From Burkholderia catarinensis (GTDB lineage Bacteria > Pseudomonadota > Gammaproteobacteria > Burkholderiales > Burkholderiaceae), in contig NZ_MDEQ02000001.1 in the NCBI RefSeq assembly GCF_001883705.2, positions 186,001 to 250,000 of the forward strand: 64,000 bases of DNA, read 5' to 3'. Below, piece after piece: positions 28,963 through 38,301 of the stretch. The notes beneath the pieces were generated by a model that ran no database searches, was not told the DNA's origin, and worked only from the letters and a program-made list of their open reading frames with translations. The position numbers and the translations under genes are program-made. The first letter of the stretch is position 1. Every line of letters begins with the position of its first letter.

Positions 28963-29658
28963 TCAGAAATGCCCGGTGAACCGGTAACGGCTGCCCGGGT
29001 GCCACAGGTTGGCCACCGACGCGACGATCCCCTGCGACCACGTGCGCCGATGCAGCAGCAGGCACGGCTCGCGGTCGTCCATCGTCAGGTGGCGGCGCGT
29101 TTCGGCGTCGGGCATCGCGGCCTCGATCCGGTATTCGACGCGCTGCAGCGGCGCGACGCGCGTCAGGTACTGGTTCGGCGTCGTCGTCGTGAAGTCCTGC
29201 AACGCATATTCGGGCGCGCAGGCCGGATTGACCCAGCGTTCCTCGAGCTGCACGGGCGTGTCGTTCTCGAAGTGCAGCACGCGCGAATGGAAGATCGGGC
29301 TGCCCGTGTCGAGCCGCAGCTCGTCGGCGAGCTTCGCATCGGCGACGGCCGCGCCGACTTGCAGCACCTGCGCGCGATAGCCGTGGCCGCGCGCGGCGAC
29401 TTCGTCCGAGATGCTGCGGATCGCGACGAGCGTCGATTCGTATTTCGGCGATGCGACATACGTGCCCGAGCCGCGCGTGCGCGTGAGCACCTGCTCGGCC
29501 GTCAGCTCGCGCAGCGCGCGGTTGACGGTCATTCGCGCGACGTTGAATTCGCGCGCGAGCTCGTTCTCCGATGGCACCTGGTCGCCTTCCGCCCATTCGC
29601 CGGCATGAATGCGCGCGAGGATGAAGTCCTTGATTTCCTGATAGATCGGTGTGGTCAT
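28963..29658 (-). CDS. hutC: HutC-type histidine utilisation repressor (GntR family)
   Basis: 231 residues. N-terminal GntR winged helix (PSENELAREFNVARMTVNRA, about residues 28-47) and a C-terminal UTRA/chorismate-lyase-like domain. VARMTVNRALRELT, VQLEERWVNPACAPEY, TTPNQYLTRVAPLQRVEY and CLLLHRRTWSQG closely follow characterised HutC proteins, which repress histidine catabolism and transport and are released by urocanate. No hut catabolic genes are in the window; a HutC-like operator lies at 39210-39227 before the amino-acid transporter. The start is the ATG at 29658; the longer frame upstream is a shadow over the porin gene. Confidence 0.88.
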   Translation of the reverse strand: MTTPIYQEIKDFILARIHAGEWAEGDQVPSENELAREFNVARMTVNRALRELTAEQVLTRTRGSGTYVASPKYESTLVAIRSISDEVAARGHGYRAQVLQVGAAVADAKLADELRLDTGSPIFHSRVLHFENDTPVQLEERWVNPACAPEYALQDFTTTTPNQYLTRVAPLQRVEYRIEAAMPDAETRRHLTMDDREPCLLLHRRTWSQGIVASVANLWHPGSRYRFTGHF

Positions 29659-29840
29659 GGGATCACGATTCGAGAGTCGGCAGCGGCCCGCCGCCGAATG
29701 CCGATCCGGCGCGCGCCCGGCGCCGAGTGTACCGGTTTCGCGGGCGCGCGGGCCCGGATTCCCCGAATGATCCCTTTTCGGCCGACGCGCGTCCATGCGG
29801 GATTGCACAGGGCGGCCGGCCTTCGACGGCCGGCGCGCGG

Positions 29841-30968
29841 TCAGAACCGATGCCGGATGCCGACCGTCGCGACCACCTGCGTGTTGCTCGACGAAGCCGC
29901 GAGCCCCGTGACGTTCGCGAACCCGAGCGTCGCGCCCGACGGCACGCCGAACTGGTGCTGGTAGACGGTTTCCGCATACACGTCGGTGCGCTTGCTCAGC
30001 GCGTAGTCGGCCATCAGCGTCACCTGATGCCATTTCGGCCGGTGGCTGCCGGTTGCGTCGTCGTAGCGGCCGTCGGTGAACGTATAGGCGCCCGCGAACG
30101 AGACCGCCGGCGTCAGCGCATAGCGCGCGTTGACCTCGTAGTTGTCGAAGCGCAGCGCATGCAGCGCGCCGGGCAGCGACGATGCGGCCGTGTCGTCGAA
30201 CATCGAATGTGTCCACAACGCGCCGACCGTCAGCCGTTCGAACGCATAGCTGCCGCCGACGCCCATCACGCGCTGGCGCACGGCCGGGAAGTTCGCGCCG
30301 TCGTTCGTCGACAGCGCGCCGCCGGCCGTCAGCCCGCCGCGATCGAGCTGCAGGTACGCGGCGCCGAGGCTGACCGGCCCGTTCGCATACGACACGCCCG
30401 CGCTGTACGCGCGGTTGTTCGCGAAGCCGCCAGCCGCGTTGCTGAACCCGTACAGGCCGCCAAACTGCCAGCCGGCGAGCGTCGGGCTCGTGTATTTCAC
30501 CGCGTTGTCGATGTAGAACGAATCGTCGATGTTGTCGTTGTCGAACGGATGCGATGCGAGGTTGTTGCCGTCGCCGTTGTTCGCCATCGCGAGCGGGCCG
30601 AGGTAGTCGACCACGGCGTCGTACTGGCGGCCGAGCGTCAGTGCGCCGTACCGGTCGCTCTGCAGGCCGACGTACGCACGGCGGCCGAACATCGTGTTTT
30701 TGTAGGACTGCGTGCCGTTGTTCAGGTTGAAGCCGTTTTCGAGGCGGAACAGCGCATGCAGGCCGCCGCCGAGATCCTCGTTGCCGCTCAGGCCGAAGAC
30801 CGTATTCGACAGCAGGCCGCTGCCTTGCTGCCACGCGCTTTTACCCGACTGGTTGTTGGTATAGGCGATACCCGCATCGAGCATCCCGTAGAGCGTGACG
30901 CTGCTTTGCGCATGCGCGGCGGCGCTGAGGAACGCGAGGGAGAGGGTACCGGCGACTGCTTTTTTCAT
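29841..30968 (-). CDS. Trimeric outer-membrane porin (Burkholderia OpcP/OmpC type)
   Basis: 375 residues with a cleavable signal peptide ending AAAHAQ (about residue 21) and the mature start SSVTLYGMLDAGIAY typical of Burkholderia and Neisseria porins. Alternating strands run throughout, with the L3-like NLASHPFDNDN region. It ends in the Phe-terminated last strand (VVATVGIRHRF) required for BAM-mediated assembly. General diffusion porin of the outer membrane. Monocistronic, with about 180 bases between it and hutC. Confidence 0.93.
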   Translation of the reverse strand: MKKAVAGTLSLAFLSAAAHAQSSVTLYGMLDAGIAYTNNQSGKSAWQQGSGLLSNTVFGLSGNEDLGGGLHALFRLENGFNLNNGTQSYKNTMFGRRAYVGLQSDRYGALTLGRQYDAVVDYLGPLAMANNGDGNNLASHPFDNDNIDDSFYIDNAVKYTSPTLAGWQFGGLYGFSNAAGGFANNRAYSAGVSYANGPVSLGAAYLQLDRGGLTAGGALSTNDGANFPAVRQRVMGVGGSYAFERLTVGALWTHSMFDDTAASSLPGALHALRFDNYEVNARYALTPAVSFAGAYTFTDGRYDDATGSHRPKWHQVTLMADYALSKRTDVYAETVYQHQFGVPSGATLGFANVTGLAASSSNTQVVATVGIRHRF

Positions 30969-31145
30969 TGTGTGCTTCCTGGAAAGGCCCGTAGCGACGG
31001 GAACGACGATCCGTTGCGTGTGCTGGCGGCGAACCGGCGCGGCTCGTGACGAACCGCGCGCGTTCGCACCGGAGACGCGCGTTCGAATCGATGAAAGGGG
31101 AGCAGGCGCGTGACACGAGTCACGCGCGGCCGCAATGGAGGCCGG

Positions 31146-31460
31146 CTAGTGCTGCAGCAGGCGGATCGTGCCGAATTCGGCGGCCGGGAACAGGCGGAGA
31201 ATCGACAGGATCGCCGGCGACGCCTGCGACCGTGCAACTTCGAGCTCGATGCACGCGCGCCCGGTGCGGTTGTCGATCGCGGCCGTGTAGAAATTGAGCG
31301 CGGCGCCGACCGCCTGGTGCAGCAGGCGCCGCACGACGGCGAGGTTGTCCGATTCGACGCGGATCGACAGCAGCACGAGTTCGTCGGCGGGGTACCGGCG
31401 CCGCGCACGAACGGGCGGCAGATCGCGTGAAGCGGCGGTTTCGGTTCTGGTCGGTTTCAT
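31146..31460 (-). CDS. Small hypothetical protein with an ACT-like core
   Basis: 104 residues from MKPTRTETAASRD. The core LVLLSIRVESDNLAVVRRLL, then LNFYTAAIDNRTGRACIELE, and a final LRLFPAAEFGTIRLLQH look like a single ACT-like ferredoxin fold, but the family is not certain. Divergent from the kdp operon; longer in-frame starts exist up to 31601 but run into the A/T-rich promoter region. It could be a small ligand-sensing regulator. Confidence 0.6.
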   Translation of the reverse strand: MKPTRTETAASRDLPPVRARRRYPADELVLLSIRVESDNLAVVRRLLHQAVGAALNFYTAAIDNRTGRACIELEVARSQASPAILSILRLFPAAEFGTIRLLQH

Positions 31461-31795
31461 GCTGGCACCCCGGGTCGCATCGTGCTCCGCACCGCGGAGA
31501 TCTCGTCTTGGACATGTCGCCCATTCTAGAAATCGCGGTGACGATATGGTGTATAGACTCGTATTGGCCCTGAAAAGAACGTATAAAAACCCCATCGCCA
31601 CCGGCTTTCGTCTTTACAGCTTTTTTATTCCGCGTAAAGAAATTGAACACCGCTTTGATACGCGGATTTCTACACTGTCGCATCCCATTCGACAGATGAG
31701 CATGGGGGCGTCACATGGGCCTGCGCCGGCACGGCAGGGCCCGATACGCCGACGATCGCGCGGCGTTGCCGCGCATACGAAAAAAGGGGAAAGCC
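31461..31795. promoter_or_regulatory. Divergent intergenic region with the kdp promoter
   Basis: 335 bases, A/T-rich from about 31550 to 31680 amid GC-rich surroundings, as expected of a regulated promoter. The stretch CTTTTTTATTCCGCGTAAAG near 31621 loosely resembles the T-rich KdpE site upstream of E. coli kdpFABC. TTGAAC near 31643 with TTTCTA or TACACT downstream could be the -35/-10 pair. The GC-rich last 100 bases would be leader. AGGGGAAA precedes kdpF. Confidence 0.4.
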
Positions 31796-31876
31796 ATGTT
31801 GTGGATCACCGGCGCGTTGTCGCTCGCGCTCTTTATCTATCTCTTTCATGCATTGATCAAGCCCGAGCGGTATTGA
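31796..31876 (+). CDS. kdpF: KdpF, small stabilising subunit of the Kdp potassium pump
   Basis: 26 residues: a single membrane helix ending in the typical LIKPERY tail of KdpF. KdpF binds the KdpA/KdpB interface in the inner membrane and stabilises the complex. AGGGGAAA stands 4 bases before the ATG. Too short for routine gene calling but clearly in place at the head of the kdp operon. Confidence 0.88.
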   Translation: MLWITGALSLALFIYLFHALIKPERY

Positions 31877-31918
31877 TCGGCGCGATTCAACAGGAATTCG
31901 AAAATATCGGTGAATGTC

Positions 31919-32002
31919 ATGAGCGATCTGATTTTTATTTTGTTCACGCTCGCGTTCTTTGCATTGACGGCCGGTTTCATCACCGGCCTCGACCGGATCT
32001 GA
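31919..32002 (+). CDS. Second tiny membrane protein in the kdp operon
   Basis: 27 residues, one hydrophobic helix (LIFILFTLAFFALTAGF) ending TGLDRI. It lies between kdpF and kdpA, 12 bases before the kdpA ATG. I recall similar 27-30 residue peptides (SDLIF...FFAL...CDRL type) beside kdpA in other bacteria, usually unnamed. A KdpF-like or regulatory microprotein is a reasonable inference; no function is shown. The Shine-Dalgarno sequence is weak, so translational coupling is possible. Confidence 0.7.
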   Translation: MSDLIFILFTLAFFALTAGFITGLDRI

Positions 32003-32014
32003 GCGAGCGTCGAC

Positions 32015-33718
32015 ATGTTCAATAATCTCATTCAATTCGCGATCGTTCTCGCGATCATGCTGGCGCTGGTGCCCGTCGTCGGGACATGGCTCGCGCATGC
32101 GTTCACGAGCCCGCGCCACGCGTGGGTTGAACGCCGCACCTATGCGCTGCTCGGCGTGAATCCCGACGAAGCGATGTCGTGGCAGCGCTACGGAATGGTG
32201 CTGCTGCTCAGCAATGCCGGGATGATGCTGCTCGGCTACCTGCTGCTGCGCATCCAGGACACGCTGCCGTTCGATGCGCTGCAGCGCGCCGCGCAAAGCC
32301 CCGACCTCGCGTTCAATACGGCCGCATCGTTCATCACGAACACGAACTGGCAGGCGTATGCGGGCGAGAGCAGCCTGTCGAACTTCTCGCAGATGGCCGT
32401 CATCACGTTCCTGATGGTGGTCAGCGCGGCCACCGGCGTCGCGGCCGCGGGCGGCTTCATCCGCGGGCTGAGCCGCAAGAGCGCGGCCGACATCGGCAAT
32501 TACTGGGTCGACTTCACGCGCGTCACCTATCGCGTGCTGCTGCCGCTCAGCTTCGCGATGGCGCTCGTGTACGTGTGGCAGGGCATGCCGCAGACGCTCG
32601 CATCCGACGCGTGGGCGACCACGCTCGAAGGCGCGCGTCAGCAGATCGTGATGGGGCCCGTCGCGAGCCTCGAATCGATCAAGCATATCGGCACGAACGG
32701 AGGCGGCTTTTTCAGCATGAACGCCGCGCATCCGTTCGAAAACCCGACGCCGCTCACCAACACGCTGCACATGCTGTCGATGCTGCTGATCCCGTCCGCG
32801 CTGACCTATACGCTCGGCACGATGATCGGCCGGCGCCGCCAGGGCTGGGTGATTCTCGGCGCGTTCGTGGTGATGTTCGTCGGCTTCCTCGCAGTGATTT
32901 ACTCGGTCGAGCAGCACGGCAATCCGCTGCTGACCGCGCTCGGCGTCGACCAGCAGATGAGCGCCGCGCAGCCGGGCGGCAACATGGAAGGCAAGGAGAT
33001 GCGCTTCGGCATCGCGCAGACGAGCCTGTTCGCGACCGTCACGACGGCCGCGACGACCGGGTCGGTCGATGCGATGCACGACTCGCTGACGCCGCTCGGC
33101 GGGCTCGTGCCGATCGCGCAGATGATGCTGAACAACGTGTTCGGCGGCGACGGCGTCGGGCTGATCAACCTGTTCACGTTCGCGATCCTCACGGTGTTCC
33201 TCGTCGGGATGATGATCGGGCGCACGCCGGAGTTCCTCGGCAAGAAGATCGAGGCGCGCGAGATGAAGCTCGTGATGCTCGCGGTGCTCGCACATCCGTT
33301 CAGCATCCTCGGCTTCACCGCACTGGCCGCGACGCTGCATTCGACGCTGGACAGCCTCGCGAACCTCGGTCCGCACGGCTTCAGCGAAGTGCTGTACGCG
33401 TACACGTCGGGCACGGCGAACAACGGGTCCGCGTTCGCGGGCCTGAACGCGAACACGCCGTTCTTCAACACGACGATCGGCTTCGCGATGCTGATCGGCC
33501 GCTACCTGACGCTGCTGCCGATGCTCGCGGTCGCGGGCAGCCTCGCCGCGAAGCAGCGCGTGCCGGAAAGCGCCGGCACGCTGTCGACGTCGACGGGCCT
33601 GTTCGCCGGCCTGCTGGTCTTCGTGATCCTGGTGGTCGGCGGTCTTACGTTCCTGCCCGCGCTTGCGCTCGGCCCGGTCGTCGAGCACCTGCTGATGTCC
33701 GGCGGCCAACTGTTCTGA
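32015..33718 (+). CDS. kdpA: KdpA, potassium-translocating subunit
   Basis: 567 residues, about ten membrane segments. It is the K+-selective channel-like subunit of the Kdp P-type ATPase in the inner membrane. The filter-loop sequences are intact: [37 protein letters not shown], and [20 protein letters not shown]. Length is close to E. coli KdpA (557). It is followed 10 bases later by kdpC rather than kdpB. Confidence 0.96.
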   Translation: MFNNLIQFAIVLAIMLALVPVVGTWLAHAFTSPRHAWVERRTYALLGVNPDEAMSWQRYGMVLLLSNAGMMLLGYLLLRIQDTLPFDALQRAAQSPDLAFNTAASFITNTNWQAYAGESSLSNFSQMAVITFLMVVSAATGVAAAGGFIRGLSRKSAADIGNYWVDFTRVTYRVLLPLSFAMALVYVWQGMPQTLASDAWATTLEGARQQIVMGPVASLESIKHIGTNGGGFFSMNAAHPFENPTPLTNTLHMLSMLLIPSALTYTLGTMIGRRRQGWVILGAFVVMFVGFLAVIYSVEQHGNPLLTALGVDQQMSAAQPGGNMEGKEMRFGIAQTSLFATVTTAATTGSVDAMHDSLTPLGGLVPIAQMMLNNVFGGDGVGLINLFTFAILTVFLVGMMIGRTPEFLGKKIEAREMKLVMLAVLAHPFSILGFTALAATLHSTLDSLANLGPHGFSEVLYAYTSGTANNGSAFAGLNANTPFFNTTIGFAMLIGRYLTLLPMLAVAGSLAAKQRVPESAGTLSTSTGLFAGLLVFVILVVGGLTFLPALALGPVVEHLLMSGGQLF

Positions 33719-33728
33719 GGAAAACATC

Positions 33729-34430
33729 ATGATTCAACCCAATCGACCGGCAGCGGCCGCCGCTGCGCCGGCCCCCGGTTCTTCGTTCGGCGCCGCGACG
33801 CGCGGCCTCGTGCGGCCGGTGATCGCGTCGTCGGTGCTGTTCATGCTCGTCACGGGCCTCGTGTATCCGCTGCTCACCACGGGCGTCGCGAACGTGCTGT
33901 TCCCGTCGCAGGCGCGCGGCAGCCTCGTACAGCGCAACGACACGACGATCGGCTCGGCGGTGATCGGGCAGCACTTCACGCGCGCCGGCTACTTTCATTC
34001 GCGGCCGAGCGCGACGGTCGGTACCGATCCGGCCGATCCGTCGAAGACGGTCGACCAGCCGTACAACGCGGCCGGCAGCGGCGCCAGCAACCAGGGCGCG
34101 ACCAGCAGGAAGCTGCTCGCGGATATCGGGCAGCGCGTACGGGCGTACCGGCAGGAGAACGCGCTCGCCGACGGCACGCCGGTGCCGGCCGATGCCGTCA
34201 CCGCGTCGGCGTCGGGGCTCGATCCCGAGATCTCGGTCGCGAACGCGCGGCTGCAGGCGGCGCGCGTCGCGCAAGCGCGCGGCGTCGATGCCGCGCAGGT
34301 CGCGGCGCTGGTCGACCGTATCGCCGCGCCGCGCCAGCTCGGCGTGCTAGGCGAACCGCGCGTGCGCGTGCTGGCACTGAATCTCGCGCTCGACCGCGCG
34401 TTCGGCCACGCGGCCGGCGCGAAGCAATAG
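33729..34430 (+). CDS. kdpC: KdpC, periplasmic accessory subunit
   Basis: 233 residues. One N-terminal membrane helix ([20 protein letters not shown], about residues 28-47), then the KdpC core: [31 protein letters not shown], a Ser/Asn-rich loop, and [20 protein letters not shown] with the conserved DPxIS. It assists high-affinity K+ binding. The N-terminal 27 residues are a Pro/Ala-rich extension, which makes it longer than E. coli KdpC (190). It lies before kdpB, not after it. Confidence 0.95.
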   Translation: MIQPNRPAAAAAAPAPGSSFGAATRGLVRPVIASSVLFMLVTGLVYPLLTTGVANVLFPSQARGSLVQRNDTTIGSAVIGQHFTRAGYFHSRPSATVGTDPADPSKTVDQPYNAAGSGASNQGATSRKLLADIGQRVRAYRQENALADGTPVPADAVTASASGLDPEISVANARLQAARVAQARGVDAAQVAALVDRIAAPRQLGVLGEPRVRVLALNLALDRAFGHAAGAKQ

Positions 34431-34450
34431 CAGCAACCACGGAGTCACTC

Positions 34451-36535
34451 ATGTCCCATATTGAAACCCCGATCAACCCGGCGGCGATGCCGGTCGGCGG
34501 CTTGCCGCCGATGCGCTGGACGGCCGTGCTGCGCGACGCGTTCCGCAAGCTCGCACCGCGCGTGCAGTTGAAAAACCCGGTGATGTTCGTCGTCTATCTC
34601 GGCAGCATCGTCACGACCGTGCTGTGGCTGCAGGCGCTGACCGGCACCGCCGACGCGCCGGCCGGCTTCATCTTCGCGGTCGCGTGCTGGCTGTGGTTCA
34701 CCGTGCTGTTCGCGAACGCGGCCGAGGCGCTGGCCGAAGGTCGCGGCAAGGCGCAGGCCGACGCGCTGCGCGCGGCGCGCAAGCGCGTGTATGCGAAGGT
34801 GCTCGACGAGCCGAAGCGGTACGGCAGCACGAGCCATCGCGTGCCGAGCGACGAGCTCGCCGCCGGCAGCGTCGTGCTGGTCGAGGCCGGCGACACGATT
34901 CCCGCCGACGGCGAAGTGATCGACGGCGTCGCATCGGTCGACGAATCGGCGATCACCGGTGAATCCGCGCCGGTGATCCGCGAATCGGGCGGCGATTTTT
35001 CGTCGGTGACGGGCGGCACGCGCGTGCTGTCCGACTGGATCGTCGTGAGGATCACCGCGCAACCGGGCGAAGCGTTCCTCGACCGCATGATCGCGATGGT
35101 CGAAGGTGCGAAGCGCGGCAAGACGCCGAACGAGGTCGCGCTGACGATCCTGCTCGTCGCACTGACGATCATCTTCCTGCTCGTGTGCGTGACGCTGCTG
35201 CCGTTCTCGCAATTCAGCGTGCTGCTGAACGCGTCGGGCTCGGCCGTGAGCCTGACCGTGCTGATCGCGTTGCTCGTGTGCCTGATCCCGACGACGATCG
35301 GCGCGCTGCTGTCGGCGATCGGCATCGCGGGGATGAGCCGCATGATGCGCGCGAACGTGCTCGCGACGTCGGGCCGCGCGATCGAGGCGGCCGGCGACGT
35401 CGACGTGCTGCTGCTCGACAAGACCGGCACGATCACGCTCGGCAACCGCGAGGCCGTGCAGTTCCGGCCGGCGCCCGGCGTGGACGAGCGCGCGCTGGCC
35501 GAGGCCGCACAACTGTCGTCGCTGGCCGACGAAACGCCCGAGGGGCGCTCGATCGTCGCGCTCGCGAAGCAGCGCTTCTCGCTGGACGTGGCCGCGATCG
35601 ACGGCAGCATCACGGTGCCGTTCAGCGCGCGCACGCGGATGAGCGGCCTCGATATCGGCGAACGTCAGGTGCGCAAGGGCGCGGCGTCCGCGATCCGCGC
35701 GCACGTCGATGCGCTCGGCGGCGCGTTTCCGCGCGCGGTCGAGACGGCCGTCGACGACATCGCGCGGCGCGGCGGCACGCCGCTCGTCGTCGCCGACGGC
35801 GCCCGCGTGCTCGGCACGATCGAGCTGAAGGACATCGTCAAGCACGGGATCGGCGCGCGCTTCGCCGAGCTGCGCAAGGTCGGCGTGAAGACGGTGATGA
35901 TCACCGGCGACAACCGGCTCACCGCGGCCGCGATCGCGGCGGAAGCCGGCGTCGACGACTACCTTGCCGAAGCGACGCCCGAAGACAAGCTGCGGCTGAT
36001 TCGCGAGCACCAGGCGAATGGCCATCTCGTTGCGATGACGGGCGACGGCACCAACGACGCGCCGGCGCTCGCGCAGGCCGACGTGGCGGTCGCGATGCAC
36101 AGCGGCACGCAGGCGGCGAAAGAGGCGGCCAACATGGTCGATCTCGACAGCAACCCGACGAAGCTGATGCAGGTGGTCGAGGTCGGCAAGCAGATGATCA
36201 TGACGCGCGGTGCGCTGACCACCTTCAGCGTCGCCAACGATCTCGCGAAGTATTTCGCGATCATCCCGGCCGCGTTCGTCGCGACCTATCCGGCGCTCGG
36301 CGCGCTGAACGTGATGGGGCTGCACAGCCCGACGTCGGCGATCCTGTCGGCGGTGATCTTCAATGCACTGATCATCGTCGCGCTGATTCCGCTCGCGCTG
36401 AAGGGCGTGAAGTATCGCGCGGAGCCGGCCGGGAAATTGCTGGGGCGCAACCTGCTGATCTACGGGGTGGGCGGGATCGTCGCACCGTTCATCGGCATCA
36501 AGCTGATCGACATGCTGTTGACGCCGTTTATCTGA
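34451..36535 (+). CDS. kdpB: KdpB, catalytic P-type ATPase subunit
   Basis: 694 residues. It hydrolyses ATP to drive K+ into the cell. Actuator loop [10 protein letters not shown]; membrane motif [14 protein letters not shown]; phosphorylation motif LLDKTGT with Asp323; nucleotide-domain [10 protein letters not shown] and hinge [19 protein letters not shown] are all present, so the enzyme should be active. A Ser equivalent to the inhibitory phosphorylation site (ITGES) is kept. It starts 20 bases after the kdpC stop. A strong hairpin follows before kdpD. Confidence 0.97.
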   Translation: MSHIETPINPAAMPVGGLPPMRWTAVLRDAFRKLAPRVQLKNPVMFVVYLGSIVTTVLWLQALTGTADAPAGFIFAVACWLWFTVLFANAAEALAEGRGKAQADALRAARKRVYAKVLDEPKRYGSTSHRVPSDELAAGSVVLVEAGDTIPADGEVIDGVASVDESAITGESAPVIRESGGDFSSVTGGTRVLSDWIVVRITAQPGEAFLDRMIAMVEGAKRGKTPNEVALTILLVALTIIFLLVCVTLLPFSQFSVLLNASGSAVSLTVLIALLVCLIPTTIGALLSAIGIAGMSRMMRANVLATSGRAIEAAGDVDVLLLDKTGTITLGNREAVQFRPAPGVDERALAEAAQLSSLADETPEGRSIVALAKQRFSLDVAAIDGSITVPFSARTRMSGLDIGERQVRKGAASAIRAHVDALGGAFPRAVETAVDDIARRGGTPLVVADGARVLGTIELKDIVKHGIGARFAELRKVGVKTVMITGDNRLTAAAIAAEAGVDDYLAEATPEDKLRLIREHQANGHLVAMTGDGTNDAPALAQADVAVAMHSGTQAAKEAANMVDLDSNPTKLMQVVEVGKQMIMTRGALTTFSVANDLAKYFAIIPAAFVATYPALGALNVMGLHSPTSAILSAVIFNALIIVALIPLALKGVKYRAEPAGKLLGRNLLIYGVGGIVAPFIGIKLIDMLLTPFI

Positions 36536-36550
36536 CCGAACGCGCCGTCG

Positions 36551-36587
36551 CGGCCCCGCTCACGCCTTCGCGGTGTGCGCGGGGCCG
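36551..36587 (+). terminator. Hairpin between kdpB and kdpD
   Basis: CGGCCCCGC and GCGGGGCCG (9 bp) with a 19-base loop that can pair further. It is followed by TTCGGCGTTTCAATTA but no true U-run. It probably attenuates readthrough from the pump genes into the sensor genes or stabilises the kdpACB message. Confidence 0.5.
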
Positions 36588-36615
36588 TTCGGCGTTTCAA
36601 TTATCGGAAGCGATC

Positions 36616-38301
36616 ATGGATGTGAAAGTGAACGTGAACGAAGCGCTTCGACGGACGAGGGTGCCGCCGGGAACCGGTGCGCGCCGCGACCGCTGGCGCC
36701 GCGTGCTGCGCGCGTGCGCGGCGGTGGCCGACCGCATCGCGGGCGCCGGGCCGGACAGGCGGCCCGCACTGGCTGTGCGCGAAGCGCATCCGCGCACGCA
36801 CGTGTGGGTGTCGCAATATGCGGTGCCGCTGCTGCTGGCCACGCTCGTCTGCGCGCTGGCGACGCTCGCGGCGAGCGCGCTGCTGCGCGTGTTCGACCTG
36901 TCGAACGTCGTGATGCTGTTCCTGATGACCGTTGTGCTGATTGCGCTGCGGCTCGGCCGGCTGGCCGGCGCGTGGGCCGCGTTCGTCTGCGTCGGCTGCT
37001 TCGACTTTTTCTTCGTCGAGCCGAGGCTGTCGTTCGCGGTGTCCGATACGCAGTACGTGTTCACGTTCGCGCTGATGCTCGCCGTTGCGCTCGCGATCGG
37101 CCAGCTCGCGGCGCGCTTGCGCGCGGAGGCCCGCGCCGCGCGTGCGAACGAGAAGCGCTCGGCGGCGCTCGCGCGCGTCGCGCACGACCTGTCGGCGGCG
37201 ATCGAGACCGAGCAGATCGCATCGATCTGCACCGGCACGATCGCGCCGCTGCTCGGCGTGCGTGTCGCGCTCGTGCTGCCCGATGCGGACGACCGGTTGA
37301 TGCCGGCACAACACGCGGCGTTCGTCGAAGCGCCGATCGCACGCTGGGTCTACGAGCACGCACGCGGCGCCGGATCCGGGATGCCGCCGTTCGAACGTGC
37401 GGCCGCGCAGTACTTGCCGCTGAAAGCGCCGATGCGCGTGCGCGGCGTGCTCGTGCTGTTCGGCGACGCACAGCCGGTGCCGACCGATCCCGACGATCGC
37501 CGCCTGATCGACGCGCTGTGCTCGTCGATCGCGATGGCGCTCGAGCGCGTGCACTACGTCGGCGTTGCGCAGCACACGCTGGTCCGGATCGAAGGCGAGC
37601 GGTTGCGCAACGCGCTGCTGGCCGCCGTGTCGCACGACCTGAAGACGCCGCTCACCGCGATCCGCGGGCTCGCCGAGACGCTGGAGCTGCCCGAGCGTCT
37701 CGCGCACGGGCAACCGGCCGCGCTCGCGCACGGTATCCGCAACCAGGCCGAGGCGCTGCACGGGCTCGTCGTGAACCTGCTCGACCTCGCACGCATGCAG
37801 AGCGAAGGGGTGCGGCTCAATCGCGAGTGGCACATGCTCGACGAGATCGTCGGCAGCGCGCTCGCGCATTCGGCCGGCGTGCTGGCCGGTCGCGCCGTGA
37901 GCGCCGACTTGCCGGCCGACCTGCCGCTGATCGACGTCGACGCACTGCTGATCGAGCGCGTGTTGATGAACCTGCTCGACAACGCCGCCAAATACGCGGG
38001 CGCGGATGCCGCCGTGGCGGTACGGGCACGCGTGTTCGGCGAAACGCTGTACGTGTTCGTCGAGGACGACGGCCCCGGTTTCATCGCGCGCAACACCGAG
38101 CCGCTGTTCGAGCCGTTCGAGCGCGAGCGCAAGGAATCGTCGATCAGCGGCGTGGGGCTCGGGCTCGCGCTGTGCCGCAGCATCGTCAACGCGCACGGCG
38201 GCTCGATCCGCGCGGTGCCGCTCGACCCGCACGGCGCGCGGTTCGAGATTCGCCTGCCATTGGGCGCGCCGCCCGACATCGAACACGAGAGCCGAGCATG
38301 A
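36616..38301 (+). CDS. kdpD: KdpD-type sensor histidine kinase lacking the N-terminal KdpD/Usp half
   Basis: 561 residues against about 890-900 in classical KdpD. After some 65 basic, Pro/Arg-rich residues come the four DUF4118 membrane helices (about residues 70-165; FFFVEPRLSFAVSDTQYVF marks the family), a GAF-like domain, and the kinase core: AAVSHDLKTPLTAIRG with His340, N-box LLDNAAKYAG, VEDDGPGF and GVGLGLALCRS. The N-terminal cytoplasmic domain carrying the Walker-type KdpD motif and Usp (c-di-AMP-binding in some species) is absent, and the 80-base gap to kdpB leaves no room for it. It should phosphorylate KdpE. The start is the ATG at 36616; the coding frame ends in ATGA overlap with kdpE. 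Confidence 0.9.
   Translation: MDVKVNVNEALRRTRVPPGTGARRDRWRRVLRACAAVADRIAGAGPDRRPALAVREAHPRTHVWVSQYAVPLLLATLVCALATLAASALLRVFDLSNVVMLFLMTVVLIALRLGRLAGAWAAFVCVGCFDFFFVEPRLSFAVSDTQYVFTFALMLAVALAIGQLAARLRAEARAARANEKRSAALARVAHDLSAAIETEQIASICTGTIAPLLGVRVALVLPDADDRLMPAQHAAFVEAPIARWVYEHARGAGSGMPPFERAAAQYLPLKAPMRVRGVLVLFGDAQPVPTDPDDRRLIDALCSSIAMALERVHYVGVAQHTLVRIEGERLRNALLAAVSHDLKTPLTAIRGLAETLELPERLAHGQPAALAHGIRNQAEALHGLVVNLLDLARMQSEGVRLNREWHMLDEIVGSALAHSAGVLAGRAVSADLPADLPLIDVDALLIERVLMNLLDNAAKYAGADAAVAVRARVFGETLYVFVEDDGPGFIARNTEPLFEPFERERKESSISGVGLGLALCRSIVNAHGGSIRAVPLDPHGARFEIRLPLGAPPDIEHESRA

Noticed and set aside
28963..30834. A 623-codon minus-strand frame running into hutC
   Set aside because: The part beyond 29658 lies over the porin gene in another frame and has no family features. 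HutC starts normally at 29658.
31641..31680. A precise -35/-10 and KdpE site for kdp
   Set aside because: Several alignments are possible (spacing 18 or 21) and none is clearly better. Only the general promoter region is reported.
35185..38301. A 1,038-codon frame joining sequence under kdpB to KdpD
   Set aside because: The first 470 codons are out of frame with KdpB and are low-complexity Arg/Gly/Asp. KdpD similarity begins only after the ATG at 36616, so this is not a full-length KdpD.
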